This document shows positions 11,640 through 23,700 of a stretch of DNA of 64,000 bases, piece after piece. The notes under the pieces are model-generated. The model ran no database searches, was not told where the DNA came from, and saw only the letters and a program-made list of their open reading frames with translations. Every line of letters begins with the position of its first letter. Positions within the stretch are counted from its first letter, which is position 1. This DNA comes from Erythroxylum novogranatense (taxonomy: Eukaryota; Streptophyta; Magnoliopsida; Malpighiales; Erythroxylaceae): NCBI GenBank assembly GCA_029891385.1, contig CM057233.1, positions 53,770,063 through 53,834,062 on the forward strand, read 5' to 3'. A program made the translations under genes and the position numbers.

Positions 11640-14376
11640 AGTTTGAAATTTTTGAATTTCTGGATTGAAAGTTATGGAGGTTAGAAGTAAGGGAGTGTGA
11701 CTGGTCATAATCGCGACTTTGCAAGTTGACAACCAACTCGCAATCGTCACTTCTGAGGTTGGAGATTGATGCAACATCCTTTGATCTTTTGACTGTATCT
11801 CCTTTTTCCGACCTCTAAATGACATGAGACTTGAACCATTGGACTTATAACACACTAATATACATCTCCACAAAATATCTTAGCCATATGAAATCATTTC
11901 GGAGAGATCGAGTGAAAAAAGTGGGACAGGTTTGGTTGAGTGTGCAAAAGTGTGAGTCCCTCACACTCGTGACTTTTCTTCCTCACCCCCTTGAGTTCCT
12001 CATAACCATGACTTTTTTTCAGGCCCATGAGTCACTCATAACCATGAATTCTCTTCCTCACACCCATGAGTGTTTATTGATTTTAATTGTTACATCATGA
12101 CACTGTGCTCTCTAATAGTTTATGCACCTGAGAGCATCTTGCAAACTGAACAACCTTGCTTCTTTCAACCATAACTTCTTCTTTAGACCTCTAAATGACT
12201 TGATTCTTGAACCAATAGGTTCCTAATACATTATTGTACCTCTATATAAAGGTTGGTAGCATTCTAAATTGATTTGAGAAAGATTGATTAAATGAAAGTG
12301 AGGGAATCCGTTGGAATAGTATGAATTGGTATGATTTCACCTAACATGCTTGGGTATTTCGGTTATATCTTCATCTCTAGATTTTTAAATGAGATGGTTT
12401 TTTATTTGGAGTAAACTAGAGATATAAGGAGGGTTATCGATTTGGAAAGTGGGAGTCCCTTCCTTTATTTGGTATAACTACTTGAGTCGGATGAGGGGAA
12501 ATTATCACGTCCCATTTGGAAGGGGGGAGATCCTAAACATACTTTTAGCATCTAAATATGCAAATGTCGTAGCAGGAACGAGGTTGGTCAAATCGTCTAA
12601 AGATTGTTTAAAGAAATGAATTCTAATTCAGTCTCTAAGACTTTCAATTTCTGGATAGAATTTGAGTATGATGTACTATTTTAGGATGAGAACAGTTCAA
12701 AAATATTTAGAGAAAAACTTTCAAAATACTGAACTAAATTGAATGATTTTGGTGTCATCAGAAACTTAAGACTATGGAGAACAAGTTTCTAGAATAAAGT
12801 GTTGCCAAATTACTTCAATTTTGGGGTCAGAAAGAACATGTAAAGTTGACCCAAAATGATAATTATGGAAAAATGTGAATTTGATCAAGGGAGAAAGGAA
12901 TTGTGATTATAATGGTTTTATTGAGACATAAACCCTAAGTATAAATGATACTTAAGTGAATTTGATATTTGATTGAGTATGTGATTTGAATAATGGAGAA
13001 ATACCTAGGAATGTCATTGAGCATGCATTGTACATAGTCCATATACATATTTGTCCATAAATGAGTTCTTATAATTGTGCAAAGTTGTAACAGGTGTGCA
13101 ATGTGTGTATTGCATATTGATGATGTGCAGGATAAATGTCCGAACTCAGATGTTTCTAGATCATGGAAGCAAATGTTAATCTGGAGCATACTGTGAGTAG
13201 ACCTAGATGGTCTTACTTTACTGTTTGTTTTATTTATATTATGAATTGAATGATTGTACAATGTGAATGTGTTGGTTCCGGACAATATATGTTCGAGTAG
13301 TTTGATAAATGTGAGAACATTGAAGTACTTCTTATATGTGAATTTGATTGAAATAAGTGTACACAACTTGATTGTTAAATGCCGGACCATGGTCCGATGA
13401 TAAGTGTGTTCTAAATGTGCATTCGCATATGAATAAAAAGTGATTCTTAACTTTAATGTTGAATGTTGAACTAAGGTTCGATGATAAGCACATATGATTG
13501 AATGAGGATATGCAAATGTGATTGATGCATTTTATTACATGAATGCAATGAAAGATAAAGGCAATTATGACCAGAGTCGCTAGTAAAAAAGAGCTTAAAG
13601 CTTGATATGTGATAAGAGCCTCAGGCTCAGTTGTGAATGTACCTAGTATCCACTAAGGGATATGGGATATTATCCGATACAACTCGGTATCCATAAGAGG
13701 TATGGGCTAGCTCGATGTCCACTAAGGGATATGGTCCAGTGAAAAAGGCACTCACTCACAACAAAGTAACAAATTGAAAGTAAGTCTCTTGTGCACTGCA
13801 TATGCGTGATATGAATGATTATAATGGTTTGAATGACTTTTGAATGTAAAATGTGAAATGATTAATCAAGTGTATGTGATTCAATATGATTATTAATGTA
13901 ATGATGTGAATTATATGAATTGTATGTGTTATGTGGTAAGTGAGCCATCGAGGATGATTACTCACTGAGTTCGCAAAACTCACCCAAATTTTGCAATATT
14001 TTTTAGGCTCGGAAGAGTTATTCCGTTGGGCGAACGGGAGTATAGCCACTGTATTCAAGTGAGAGGTAGAGGTCGGTATCAGTTTGCGCCTATATTTGTA
14101 TTTTCTTATTTTTGTGTAAATTTGTATATTCTGCGATTTCTTTACAATGTATATTCAAATATTTTTATGTGTAATAACTAGTAAAAATTGGAAATACTTT
14201 GTAAAAGAGATTGATCAAAGTGTAATGACAATTGTGATTTCAACTTTTATCAAATAAAAGTATGAGTCCGATTTGATTACTGATTTCCGCATATGTGTAT
14301 GATAAATGTGAAAAAATTCACACTCGAACATCACTCAGGATGTCGGGCACGTGTCTTGTGAGGATGGGGTGATATA
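11640..14376 (+). mobile_element. 3' LTR of the old gypsy element, second part
   Basis: Continuation of the LTR cut at 3073. Around 13950-14060 it has a segment (ACTGAGTTCGCAAA, CTCACCCAA, then CGGGAGTATAG) that closely resembles 60860-60940 in another LTR family. The end is placed near 14376 by analogy (GATGGGGTGATA for a decayed GGGATGTTACA) and is approximate. Module copies lie at about 11640-11680 (reverse) and 11788-11885, 12170-12252, 12358-12425 (forward). A C-rich tandem stretch repeating CTCATAACCATGA lies at about 11945-12070. Confidence 0.7.
13383..13740 (+). repeat. Mini-hairpins and three-copy repeat in the old LTR
   Basis: Short perfect hairpins follow one another: CGGACC-AT-GGTCCG at 13383-13396, GAAC-TAAG-GTTC at 13468-13479 (both followed by GATGATAAG), and GAGCC-TCA-GGCTC at 13616-13628. 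At 13641-13740 the phrase TATCCACTAAGGGATATGG occurs three times with changes, about 40 bp apart. Confidence 0.7.
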
Positions 14377-15533
14377 ATGTATAGAAAAAATCCAAATTTT
14401 AATTCTTCATAAGATTAGTAAAATTATAATCAACAATTGTACAAGATGCGATGAAGTATTAGAATTAACAAGTGCACAAAAAGTGATGAGTACATAGGTA
14501 TTACTGTCAGACATAATTAGTCAACTTCATCAAATATTACAAAGGCTAATATTAAAGCAAAATTGCAAACAAAAAATATTATATTATTCTGAGATGTAGT
14601 GGTATAAATATTATAGAGATTTATTTTACAAGAGTGTAGACCAGAATAAAGAAAACTTACGAAGGAGAACTAATCTTAAGTTAACATCAATTTAGTCAAA
14701 TAGTAAACGAGTTATAACTTGAATAGAAAATTAAATTTGAATCTTATAATTGCCTTTTGTGAGGACGGTTTTAACTATTTTATTCCTTTCTCAAATGTAG
14801 TCAATATTATAAGCAGTCTAAAATAAACTAAACATATGAAGATTATAAGTAATTTTCATAAATATGGCAGATTTAGAAATTCATAGAACCCATATGTAGA
14901 CATTCAATTTCAAGATTTTATTATAATAAAAGGACAAATTTTTTTAATACCAAAATTTCTCCATTGCTCAATAATGTAAAAATGATTCATAAACATAAGC
15001 TCCTTACCTAATCTGTCTCTTTTGCAACCTTCCTATCTCAATTATGTACTTGATGATATAATGTGAGGAAAAAAAACTACTGGTAAAGACAAAAACTAGA
15101 CTCTTTAAAAAATTGACATCCATTAGTCAATTTTAAAACTACCCATGAAAATGAGCAAAAGGCTCTTAAATAAATTATTAAATTCGATAATTGCACTTTA
15201 ACATATAAGTCATTTAAATAGCTAATTTCCAATATTATCCCACTAGACTTATATAACTTTAATTCAAATAATCATAATGTACAAGAATCACCATTCACAT
15301 ACACTAGTATCATTAGTAATTATAATCAAGTATAAGAGTAAAAGGGTAATGGTTGCTATACACTATTAATTCAACATACTCCATTATGTGTACCACTAAT
15401 AGCCCTTCTATTTAATCATATCAATTATAAATAGGATGTACATAATAGGATTTAAGGATCCATTTAGTTATGCTTTCAATAATATATATTGCAATTAAAT
15501 ATATAAAGAAGAAAATAAAAATTCAAAAATAAT
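14377..15533. other. AT-rich stretch without genes
   Basis: 1157 bp between the old LTR and copy 2. No open frame with recognisable content and no clear repeats. Because copy 2 is flanked by a perfect duplication, this stretch was once joined to 25076 onward. It may therefore be the decayed 3' LTR of the minus-strand copia element, but no terminus can be fixed. Confidence 0.45.
15529..15533. repeat. Target-site duplication ATAAT, left
   Basis: ATAAT precedes the first LTR base and recurs exactly at 25071-25075. Confidence 0.95.
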
Positions 15534-15711
15534 TGTTGGACCCCGAACCTTGAGTGACAATTTGACTATGATCAAGTGGATGAGTTGATTGAAATTGAGT
15601 TGAAGATCATGAAATAAAGAGAGAAAGTATGAAAATATGAAAAATTGTGAAATAGTTGACCTTTTTGGCATTTGAAAGTTGACTTTTGTTTGAGGCAAAA
15701 TTTGATAAAAT

Positions 15712-16140
15712 GATCTACATGAAACTTGTAGATTATGTTGAGAGATTTTTGTGGACATAAAGTTTGTAATTTTCGATATCGGAGTAAAAGTTATGATCAG
15801 TCAAAGTTTATGTTTGATCGGGTTTGACTTTTATTATGGTTGAAACTTTGACTGAGAAATTAACCTAGTTAGAGGTTCATTGAGCTTTGATGTTCTTCAT
15901 GAAAATTGAAGGATTTGTTTTGATCTTTAATTCGATATAAAGTATGCAATTTTTCGATCTCGGAAAATTAAGTTATGATTTTTACAAGTTTGTATAGAGG
16001 ATAGTATCTTTGACCGGAAAATGGACTTCCGTAGGAGTCGAATTGATGTTTATGTCCTTCGTGAAAGATTTAGAGCTTCCCGCAAGCTTTCTATAAAGAC
16101 TAAGTTTGTCAAAATTAGAGTTTGGGAGTAAGAGTTATGA
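15712..16140 (-). repeat. Three ~90 bp LTR modules, reverse orientation
   Basis: Units at about 15712-15799, 15892-15980 and 16054-16140. Each runs from a YTTC[AG]TGAAA-type start to a TCGG.AGTAA.AGTTATGA-type end. Read on the minus strand they match the forward modules at 16408-17040. Limits are by eye. Confidence 0.7.
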
Positions 16141-16206
16141 ATTTTGGAAGTTTTGGATTTTTTATGTTAAAAAAAAAAAAAGAAAAAGAAATGAAATTGA
16201 TTCATC

Positions 16207-16345
16207 CCGTCGCTAGGCGACGATCGCCTAGTGATGGTGAGCGTTTCAAGATCGCTAGGGCGACGATCGCCTCGCGACGGCTGGCGTTTAAGCCACCGTC
16301 ACCAGGCGACAGCGTCGCTAGGGCGATCTTGCCCGTCTGACGCCG
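16207..16345. repeat. GC-rich hairpin island, 5' LTR of copy 2
   Basis: CG-rich repeats around GTCGCTAGGCGACGATCGCC, lying between reverse and forward modules. Relative to 21382-21500 many single bases are missing inside GGG/CCC runs. Confidence 0.8.
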
Positions 16346-16407
16346 CTTTTGATTCTTTGGTTTTCTTGACTTTATTTCCTCCAATCCGACCTTTGTTCAC
16401 TGCTTTG

Positions 16408-17040
16408 CTTATATCTTTTCCGTCCGACATCCGATTGAGTTGATTCTTTTTGCGTTGGATTCCTAAGACAATGAATTTCATTTGATAAGAAATTTGTGAA
16501 CTTTTGAGATTAAATTAATGGTGATTAATTTAATTAAAGTGAGTCGGGAAATTTTCCGAGCATGATTCAGTGTTTTGTGAAATTCGGGATCTGTAGAGAT
16601 CCGATTGAAGCGATTATTAAGGAGAAATAAAGATAAGACAAGGGGCTACAAATCATATGAAGACATGAAATGTCAATTTTGCCCCTAAGACTTTTAATTT
16701 TTGAATCTAAGTTCGGATTAGGGTGTAATTTTCAGATTGGGAACACCTGAGAGTATTTTGAGCATAACTTTTGATCTGGGAATCGAAATGAGGCGATTCT
16801 TATTTTGAATTAAACTAGAGACATAAGGCTATAATTGTTATGAAGACATTGAGTTTCAATTCTGGGATTAAGAATGTGAAATTTTGGACGGAAATAATCG
16901 TACATAGGAAATGTGTTAGAATATGGATATTTCCGCATCAAGCTTCAGATAACTTTTGATGTGGTACTCGAATTGAGCGCGTCAGTGGCGTTGGATTCGT
17001 ATGAGTGAGAGGAACATTTCTCGAGAAGGAAGTTTTGACA
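16408..17040 (+). repeat. Four ~90 bp LTR modules, forward orientation
   Basis: Units at about 16408-16500, 16557-16680, 16762-16860 and 16945-17040. The clearest reads CATAACTTTTGATC..GAATCGAAATGAGGCGATTCTT and later ACATAAGGCTA..ATTGTTATGAAGACATTGAG. Diverged equivalents occur in LTRs of other families at 11788-12425 and 36606-36890. Confidence 0.7.
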
Positions 17041-19903
17041 AATTCCTTCAAATCGATAGTCGAATCAAACCGCAAGTAAGTGTAATTTTAAGTTTTGAAT
17101 GGAGGGCAAATGGTCATTTGACCATCAATTAATGAAACTCATTAATGATTGTCGCTTTGAGCTATTAAAACGATGAATGGTCTGGAAAATTACAGAAGAA
17201 GAGAAAGAAGAAGAAATAAGAAGAGAGTGGAAGTTTCAGATGGAGAAAAGATGAGAGAGAAAGTTATTTTTATTTTCTACTTGTTTTCTTAAGGATTTTG
17301 GGATGGTTCCAAGAGAGAAAAGGTAGAGGAGCATAAGAGCTTCCTAAGGAACCAAAACATTCAATTTGGAAGAGAAAGAGGTAAGAGAAATTTTTCTACT
17401 TTGAGATTTTGATTAATTTTCGTTTAGAATTATGACATATGAGATGGGTTTATGGATTGTGGAATTAATTTTGAAATATATGCTTTAGGTGGGTTTAATT
17501 TTGGATGAAAAATTGATTAAGGTTTAGGCTTAATTTTATGATTGAGAATTTTGAGATATTTTGGTGTAGAATTATAGGAAATATGATGAATTGATGATAT
17601 ATGAAATCAATTTCGAAGAATTTGTATTTTATGGTATTGAATTGGGATAAATTGGTTTAGGCCAATTTTAAGATTTGGGGATTTTTGAAATTGAGGATTT
17701 AAATAGTTTGGAATTAATGTGAATTGAGGAATTGTGAGATTAATTTTGAAGAAATTATGTTTTATGAGATTGAATTCGAGTGTCTTGGATTAGGCCAATT
17801 TTGAAAATTGGGGATTTTCAAAATTGGAGATTGAAATAGCTTGGAAGTATGATAATTATGAATTTTCGATAGTTAATTTTGAGACTTATGCAAATTTATG
17901 ATGTGAATTTGGGTTATTATGGTTTAGGTCGATTTAAGTGAAAGAAGGAAAGAAGCAAGGATCAAATTGAAGCTCGGGATAAACTTCTAGCGTCATTTCG
18001 AGGTGGGTAGCATATTTATAATTTGATCTGTAAGCTTAATATGAATTTTTGAAAATGAAAGAAAGCAAAATTTTGTATGCTTGATAGATTATTGGAAATG
18101 TTTGAAAATAAGAATTGATTTAAAGTTGGAAAATATGATTTCCGAATGATTTCCGAGAAATTGGTACAAGTTTAAATTCAATTGTCATAAATGCATTATT
18201 GAATTATGCACAATCGATTGAATGATTTGATTTTTGAAATTAGTATTTGAATGATGAATTGATCGAATTGTATGCATTATGTGAATGTGTGGAAAATCAA
18301 GAATTTGAAAAGTGCCTTTGGGCATTCTGAAATCTCGTTTCGATTATGTGTTATGTGGGTCGGTTAGGTCCTTTGGTGAGTCAGTGCTGTCTCTATTCGT
18401 AAAGCCTTCACTCGGCTGCCCGCTAGTGGCACGGAACTCCGATTTCGGATTCCCTCACGGCTACACTGGACCGCAATGCGGGAAAGTGTAGTACGTTTCT
18501 GTTCTGTTCGCATGTGACCGCTATCTTGGGGATATGCAAGATGCTCGTTTTGGACCAAACCGCACCATTTTGATCTGTTATGTGATTTTGATTTTGTTAA
18601 TGTGCGTGATAATTTGCCGATGTGATTGCATTCATGTTTATGAGAAATTTTGGAAAAATGAAGAAAAGGGGTTTTCAATCAGGAAATTTATGAAATTTGA
18701 TATGAAAAGTTTGGAAAAATTGAAAAGAGTTTGAGAGAAATATTTCAAAGTTGAAAAGTTTGAAACATTAGCCCTTTTGGCAAAAAGTTTATAAAGAAAT
18801 GTTTTCTGCTTATTTATCAATTTATAAATGTGTTATCCACGAGCTTCCGAGCTCACCCCCCTTTCATCCCCATCTCCAGGTTTCGAGCAGGAGATTGGAT
18901 GAAAGAATGTGAAGACATCAGTTCCGACGGTTTTGTGCTTTTGAAATTTGCATGAGTTAGTTTTGAGTAATCTGAAATTTGAGTATGGAAATGTTTATGG
19001 TTTAAGATAGATTTGAAAGAAAGTGTATTTGTGTATAAAGTTGAGTATCGGGAATGATTGAGAAATTTGTATATGAAATCATGAATAGCTTGGGCATATA
19101 TATTTGTGTTTGATTCTGGGAATAAGTTTGAATTATGAAAATAGTAGATTAAATGACAAGTATGAGATTGTTTTAGAATTAGGTTTGTGTCTATCTGCTG
19201 ATATCCCGGACGGAGGGTCCGGTGGATTCTGATATTTGTGTGATTGATTGGCATTTAGAAGTGTATTTCTTTACCCTTGCAGGTTTGGGGTAGGAAAAAG
19301 GCAGCCGTTATGCTGCCGAAATTTCGATAAAAATTGGGATAAAAAAATGAAATTTGAGATTTGTATGGATGAATAAAAATTTGTATGATTGTTGAGTTTC
19401 GAGTTTAAGAATGAATTTTCCTATGGGAAATTATATGGATGTGATTGATGTAAGAAATGAGAATAAGAAAGAAAAAAAAATTTATATCAGATTTTGGAAC
19501 GTCTTAGGAATTCCCAACGCGATTCTGTTTCCTGTTCTTTGCTTAGTCACGGATGTCGGAAAGTGTTTCAGTTTACATTGATTTGTTTGCTTACTTTGTT
19601 TTCTATCCGTATTCGATTTGCATTCGATTCGATCCCGCTTTCGCTTATTCGTTCCGCTTTGTGATTCGGATTCGATTATTTCGCTTCGCTATATTCGAGT
19701 GAATCTGTTCGTATGATTCGATTAGTATTTGCTTCCGCTTGCTTTTGCTTCCACTTCGCTACTTTCGGATATGTTCATTCGAATCGTTTCCTTTGAAAAT
19801 TGTTGTCGGATGTCGGATCCGTTTTGCTAAGTGTTTGTTTTCTTCCGTTTGTTTCGTTTTCCGATCTGTTTAAGTAGTTGGGTTCCGGTAACGGGATCCA
19901 ACA

Positions 19904-20705
19904 TTTATGGTATCAAAGCCCAGTATTATGATCATACTTGGGCAATATGATTATCGAGATTGAATTTAGTGATTGTCTGAGTGAGGTTAAGAAGTTTGAT
20001 TGATTTTAGGTGTGTGTTAATGAACTTGAGATTTGAAGTTCATTATGGCATTATGCGATGAGAATTTTAAAATGAATTTGGATGATTCGACTTTACACAT
20101 TTATGAGATGAAAATAAGAAATGCTTGAAGGATAGGAGTAAATGAGAAATATTTGGAGAATTAAATTGATTGTGGATTAAAGTGACGAGAATCATAATCG
20201 ATTTTAGGATTTTGAAATTGATATGCATGACTATTTGATGAATTCAAGTGATTGGTTTGATTTGGGTGTTAAGAATATGACCGATTTTCGGAGTGTGTTG
20301 AGGAACTTAAGATTAGAATTTCTTGAGAAATTGTGATGAATTGATATAGATGAAAGAATGATGACATAATGAGACAGATTAAACGATGATTGAATCATAC
20401 TAAGGTTTCTTACGAATTGGACCATTGACTTGTGTCCAGAAGTGTAGAAACAGTAAGTTATAGATATAGTGTTTTGATATGATATGAGTGATATATGATT
20501 TAAGGAAGTGAACATTGTGAAGAGATTGAGAATATGTATAAAGAATAAAAGTGATGAAAAAGAAATTGATTATGAGTTGTGAAAAGAAATTAGTAAGAAA
20601 GTGCTTGATGATCTTTGTTTAGAAAGAAATTTATGTAAGAATGAGTTACTTGGAGTTAAGTAAATATGAATTTCGAGGACGAAATTCTTTTAAGAGGGGG
20701 AGAAA
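19904..20705 (+). other. Non-coding interior of copy 2
   Basis: 802 bp with the primer site (TGGTATCAAAGCC, 19908), one primer-adjacent hairpin (19918-19943) and the polypurine tract AAGAGGGGGAGAAA (20692-20705). No protein family is recognised. The 3' ~200 bp match 7070-7269 of copy 1 closely, while parts of the middle align only patchily. Confidence 0.85.
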
Positions 20706-23700
20706 TGTTGGACCCCGAACCTTGAGTGACAATTTGACTATGATCAAGTGGATGAGTTGATTGAAATTGAGTTGAAGATCATGAAATAAAGAGAGAAAGT
20801 ATGAAAATATGAAAAATTGTGAAATAGTTGACCTTTTTGGCATTTAAAAGTTGACTTTTGTTTGAGGCAAAATTTGATAAAATGATCTACATGAAACTTG
20901 TAGATTATGTTGAGAGATTTTTGTGGACATAAAGTTTGTAATTTTTCGATATCGGGAGTAAAAGTTATGATCAGTCAAAGTTTATGTTTGATCGGGTTTG
21001 ACTTTTATTATGGTTGAAACTTTGACTGAGAAATTAACCTAGTTAGAGGTTCATTGAGCTTTGATGTTCTTCATGAAAATTGAAGGATTTGTTTTGATCT
21101 TTAATTCGATATAAAGTATGCAATTTTTCGATCTCGGAAAATTAAGTTATGATTTTTACAAGTTTGTATAGAGGATAGTATCTTTGACCGGAAAATGGAC
21201 TTCCGTAGGAGTCGAATTGATGTTTACGTCCTTCGTGAAAGATTTAGAGCTTCCCGCAAGCTTTCTATAGAGACTAAGTTTGTCAAAATTAGAGTTTGGG
21301 AGTAAGAGTTATGAATTTTGGAAGTTTTGGATTTTTTATGTTAAAAAAAAAAAAAAAAGAAATGAAATTGATTCATCCCCGTCGCTAGGGCGACGTATCG
21401 CCCTAGTGATGGTGAGCGTTTCGCTCGCATCGCTAGGGCGACGCATCGCCCTCGCGACGGCTGGCGTTTCGCCCGCGTCACCAGGGCGACGCGTCGCTAG
21501 GGCGATCTTGCCGTCTGACGCCGCTTTTGATTCTTTGGTTTTCTTGACTTTATTTCCTCCAATCCGACCTTTGTTCACTATTTTGCTTATATCTTTCCGT
21601 CCGACATCCGATTGAGTTGATTCTTTTTGCGTTGGATTCCTAAGACAATGAATTTCATTTGATAAGAAATTTAGAACTTTTGAGATTAAATTAATGGTGA
21701 TTAATTTAATCAAAGTGAGTCGGAAATTTTCCGAGCATGATTCAAGTGTTTTGTGAAATTCGGGATCTGTAGAGATCCGATTGAAGCGATTCTTGAGGCG
21801 AAATAAAGATAAGACAAGGGGCTACAAATCATATGGAGACATGAAATGTCAATTTTGCCCCTAAGACTTTTAATTTTTGAATCTAAGTTCGGATTAGGGT
21901 GTAATTTTCGGATTGGGAACACCTGAGAGTATTTTGAGCATAACTTTTGATCTGGGAATCGAAATGAGGCGATTCTTATTTTGAATTAAAATAGAGACAT
22001 AAGGCTATAATTGTTATGAAGACATTGAGTTTCAATTCTGGGAGTAAGAATGTGAAATTTTGGACGGAAATAATCGTACATAGGAAATGTGTTAGAATAT
22101 AGATATTTCCGCCTTTGTTTAGCAAGATAACTTTTGATGTGGTACTCCGAATTGAGCGCGGTCAGTGGCGTTGGATTCGTATGAGTGAGAGGAACATTTA
22201 TCGAGAAGGAAGTTTTGACAAATTCCTTCAAATTGATAGTGCGAATCAAACCGCAAGTAAGTGTAATTTTAAGTTTTGAATGGAGGGCAAAATGGTCATT
22301 TGACCATCAATTAATGAAACTCATTAATGATTGTCGTTTTGAGCTATTAAAACGATGAATGTTCTGAAAATTACAGAAGAAGAGAAAGAAGAAGAAATAA
22401 GAAGAGAGTGGAAGTTTCAGATGGAGAAAAGATGAGAGAGAAAGTTATTTTTGATTTTTCTACTTGTTTTCTTAAGGATTTTGGGATGGTTCCAAGAGAG
22501 AAAAGGTAGAGGAGCATAAGAGCTTCCTAAGGAACCAAAAACATTCAATTTGGAAGAGAAAGAGGTAAGAGAAATTTTCTACTTTGAGATTTTGATTAAT
22601 TTTCTGTTTAGAATTATGACATATGAGATGGGTTTATGGATTGTGGAATTAATTTTGAAATATATGCTTTAGGCTGGGTTTAATTTTGGATGAAAAATTG
22701 ATTAAGATTTAGGCTTAATTTTATGATTGAGAATTTTGAGATATTTTGGTGTAGAATTATAGGAAATATGATGAATTGATGATATATGAAATCAATTTCA
22801 AGAATTTGTATTTTATGGTATTGAATTGGGATAAATTGGTTTAGGCCAATTTTAAGATTTGGGGATTTTTGAAATTGAGGATTTAAATAGTTTGGAATTA
22901 ATGTGAATTGAGGAATTGTGAGATTAATTTTGAAGAAATTATGTTTTATGAGATTGAATTCGAGTGTCTTGGATTAGGCCAATTTTGAAAATTGGGGATT
23001 TTCAAAATTGGAGATTGAAATAGCTTGAAGTATGATAATTATGAATTTCCGATAGTTAATTTTGAGACTTATGCAAATTTATGATGTGAATTTGGGTTAT
23101 TATGGTTTAGGTCGATTTAAGTGAAAGAAGGAAAGAAGCAAGGATCAAATTGAAGCTCGGGATAAACTTCTAGCGTCATTTCGAGGTGGGTAGCATATTT
23201 ATAATTTGATCCGTAAGCTTAATATGAATTTTTGAAAATGAAAGAAAGCAAAATTTTGTATGCTTGATAGATTATTGGAAATGTTTGAAAATAAGAATTG
23301 ATTTAAAGTTGGAAAATATGATTTCCGAATGATTTCCGAGAAATTGGTACAAGTTTAAATTCAATTGTCATAAATGCATTATTGAATTATGCACACCGAT
23401 TGAATGATTTGATTTTGAAATTAGTATTTGAATGATGAATTGATCGAATTGTATGCATTATGTGAATGTGTGGAAAATCAAGAATTTGAAAAGTGCCTTT
23501 GGGCATTCTGAAATCTCGTTTCGATTATGTGTTATGTGGGTCGGTTAGGTCCTTTGGTGAGTCATTGCCTCTATTCGTAAAGCCTTCACTCGGCGCTGCT
23601 CGCTAGTGGCATGGAACTCCGATTTCGATTCCCTCACGGCTACACTGACCGCAATGCGGAAAGTGTAGTACGTTTCGTTATTCTGATCGCAGGACCGCTA

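Larger units (their letters stand above)
15534..19903 (+). repeat. 5' LTR of copy 2 (4370 bp)
   Basis: TGTTGGACCCC to GGGATCCAACA. Same block order as the right LTR. The segment GTTATCCACGAGCTTCCGAG followed by CTCACCCCCC and CCCATCTCCAGG (18832-18880) is shared with copy 1 and, in diverged form, with the coding element at 33719. Confidence 0.93.

Noticed and set aside
13383..13740. CRISPR-like short repeats
   Set aside because: Repeats are few, imperfect and without unique spacers; the setting is a plant LTR.
21280..21615. 111-codon frame with repeating LGRRIAL peptide
   Set aside because: The repeat comes from the 48-bp hairpin DNA repeats; the sister LTR at 16122 breaks the frame and the opposite strand is also open.
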